Source: an uncultured Bacilli bacterium
GTDB lineage: Bacteria; Bacillota_I; Bacilli_A; RF39; UBA660
Length of the DNA: 5,468 nt
Assembly (NCBI GenBank): GCA_944332505.1
Contig: CALVKC010000083.1
Span: forward strand, 1-5,468
Reading direction: 5' to 3'
This document shows, in pieces, positions 5,405 to 5,468 of the stretch; positions within the stretch are counted from its first letter, which is position 1, and each line of letters starts with the position of its first letter. The translations under genes and the position numbers were made by a program. The notes below the pieces were generated by a model. The model worked only from the letters and a program-made list of their open reading frames with translations, ran no database searches and had not been told where the DNA came from.

Positions 5405-5468
5405 CTAATTTATTAAATCAGTATAATATATAATTTCTTTATTTAATGATTTTGCAAAGTCTATTTCA
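5405..5468 (-). CDS. C-terminal end of an unidentified gene, possibly nucleoside 2-deoxyribosyltransferase-like
   Basis: The minus strand is open from the right edge for 20 codons to a TAG at 5405-5407 and reads EIDFAKSLNKEIIYYTDLIN. Such a sequence, 'E-[IL]-x-[FY]-A-K-x-[LI]-x-K-x-I-x-Y', closes many short DUF4406 or nucleoside 2-deoxyribosyltransferase-like proteins, which act on nucleotides or their analogues. Only the last 20 residues are visible, so the family is a guess, but the frame looks like real coding sequence. The 179 bases between this stop and the ASCH-Nudix start contain no credible gene and only a weak hairpin, so read-through into the next operon cannot be excluded. Confidence 0.45.
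   Translation of the reverse strand, partial: EIDFAKSLNKEIIYYTDLIN

Overview
The window is strongly AT-rich and uses A/T-ending codons with standard stops. Its ribosome-binding sites are purine-rich and Bacillota-like, and three promoters carry extended -10 boxes. This points to an accessory, probably mobilisable, region of a low-GC Gram-positive bacterium such as a gut-type Bacillota. No species can be named from the sequence alone.

Layout from left to right. At 1-990 (+) lies the C-terminal part of a MobV-type relaxase (Mob/Pre), cut by the left edge. It ends inside a long hairpin at 970-1007, which is the shared terminator of two convergent transcription units. On the minus strand, a two-gene operon (3051 down to 1014) encodes a ClpX-like AAA+ unfoldase of 560 residues and a 117-residue protein of unknown function. 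The unfoldase keeps every core ATPase motif and a ClpP-docking IGF loop, but it lacks the usual zinc-binding domain and has about 220 unrecognised residues in its place. The gap at 3052-3356 holds divergent promoters and a structured plus-strand leader with two intrinsic terminators. The leader precedes an orphan 82-codon gene (3357-3605) that has a near-perfect ribosome-binding site. That gene runs tail-to-tail into, and overlaps by 36 bases, a second minus-strand operon (5225 down to 3570). This operon encodes an ASCH-Nudix fusion protein and a radical SAM protein of the SPL (spore photoproduct lyase-like) family. At the right edge is the last 20 codons of another minus-strand gene, possibly a nucleoside 2-deoxyribosyltransferase-like protein.

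How it fits together. The relaxase marks the region as mobilisable cargo. The right half groups genes that plausibly act on nucleotides or nucleic acids (Nudix, ASCH, SPL-type radical SAM). The left half carries a specialised unfoldase that would need host ClpP or act alone. The most unusual items are the ClpX variant with its small partner and the double-terminator leader controlling an orphan gene. The joint function of these genes is inferred, not shown.
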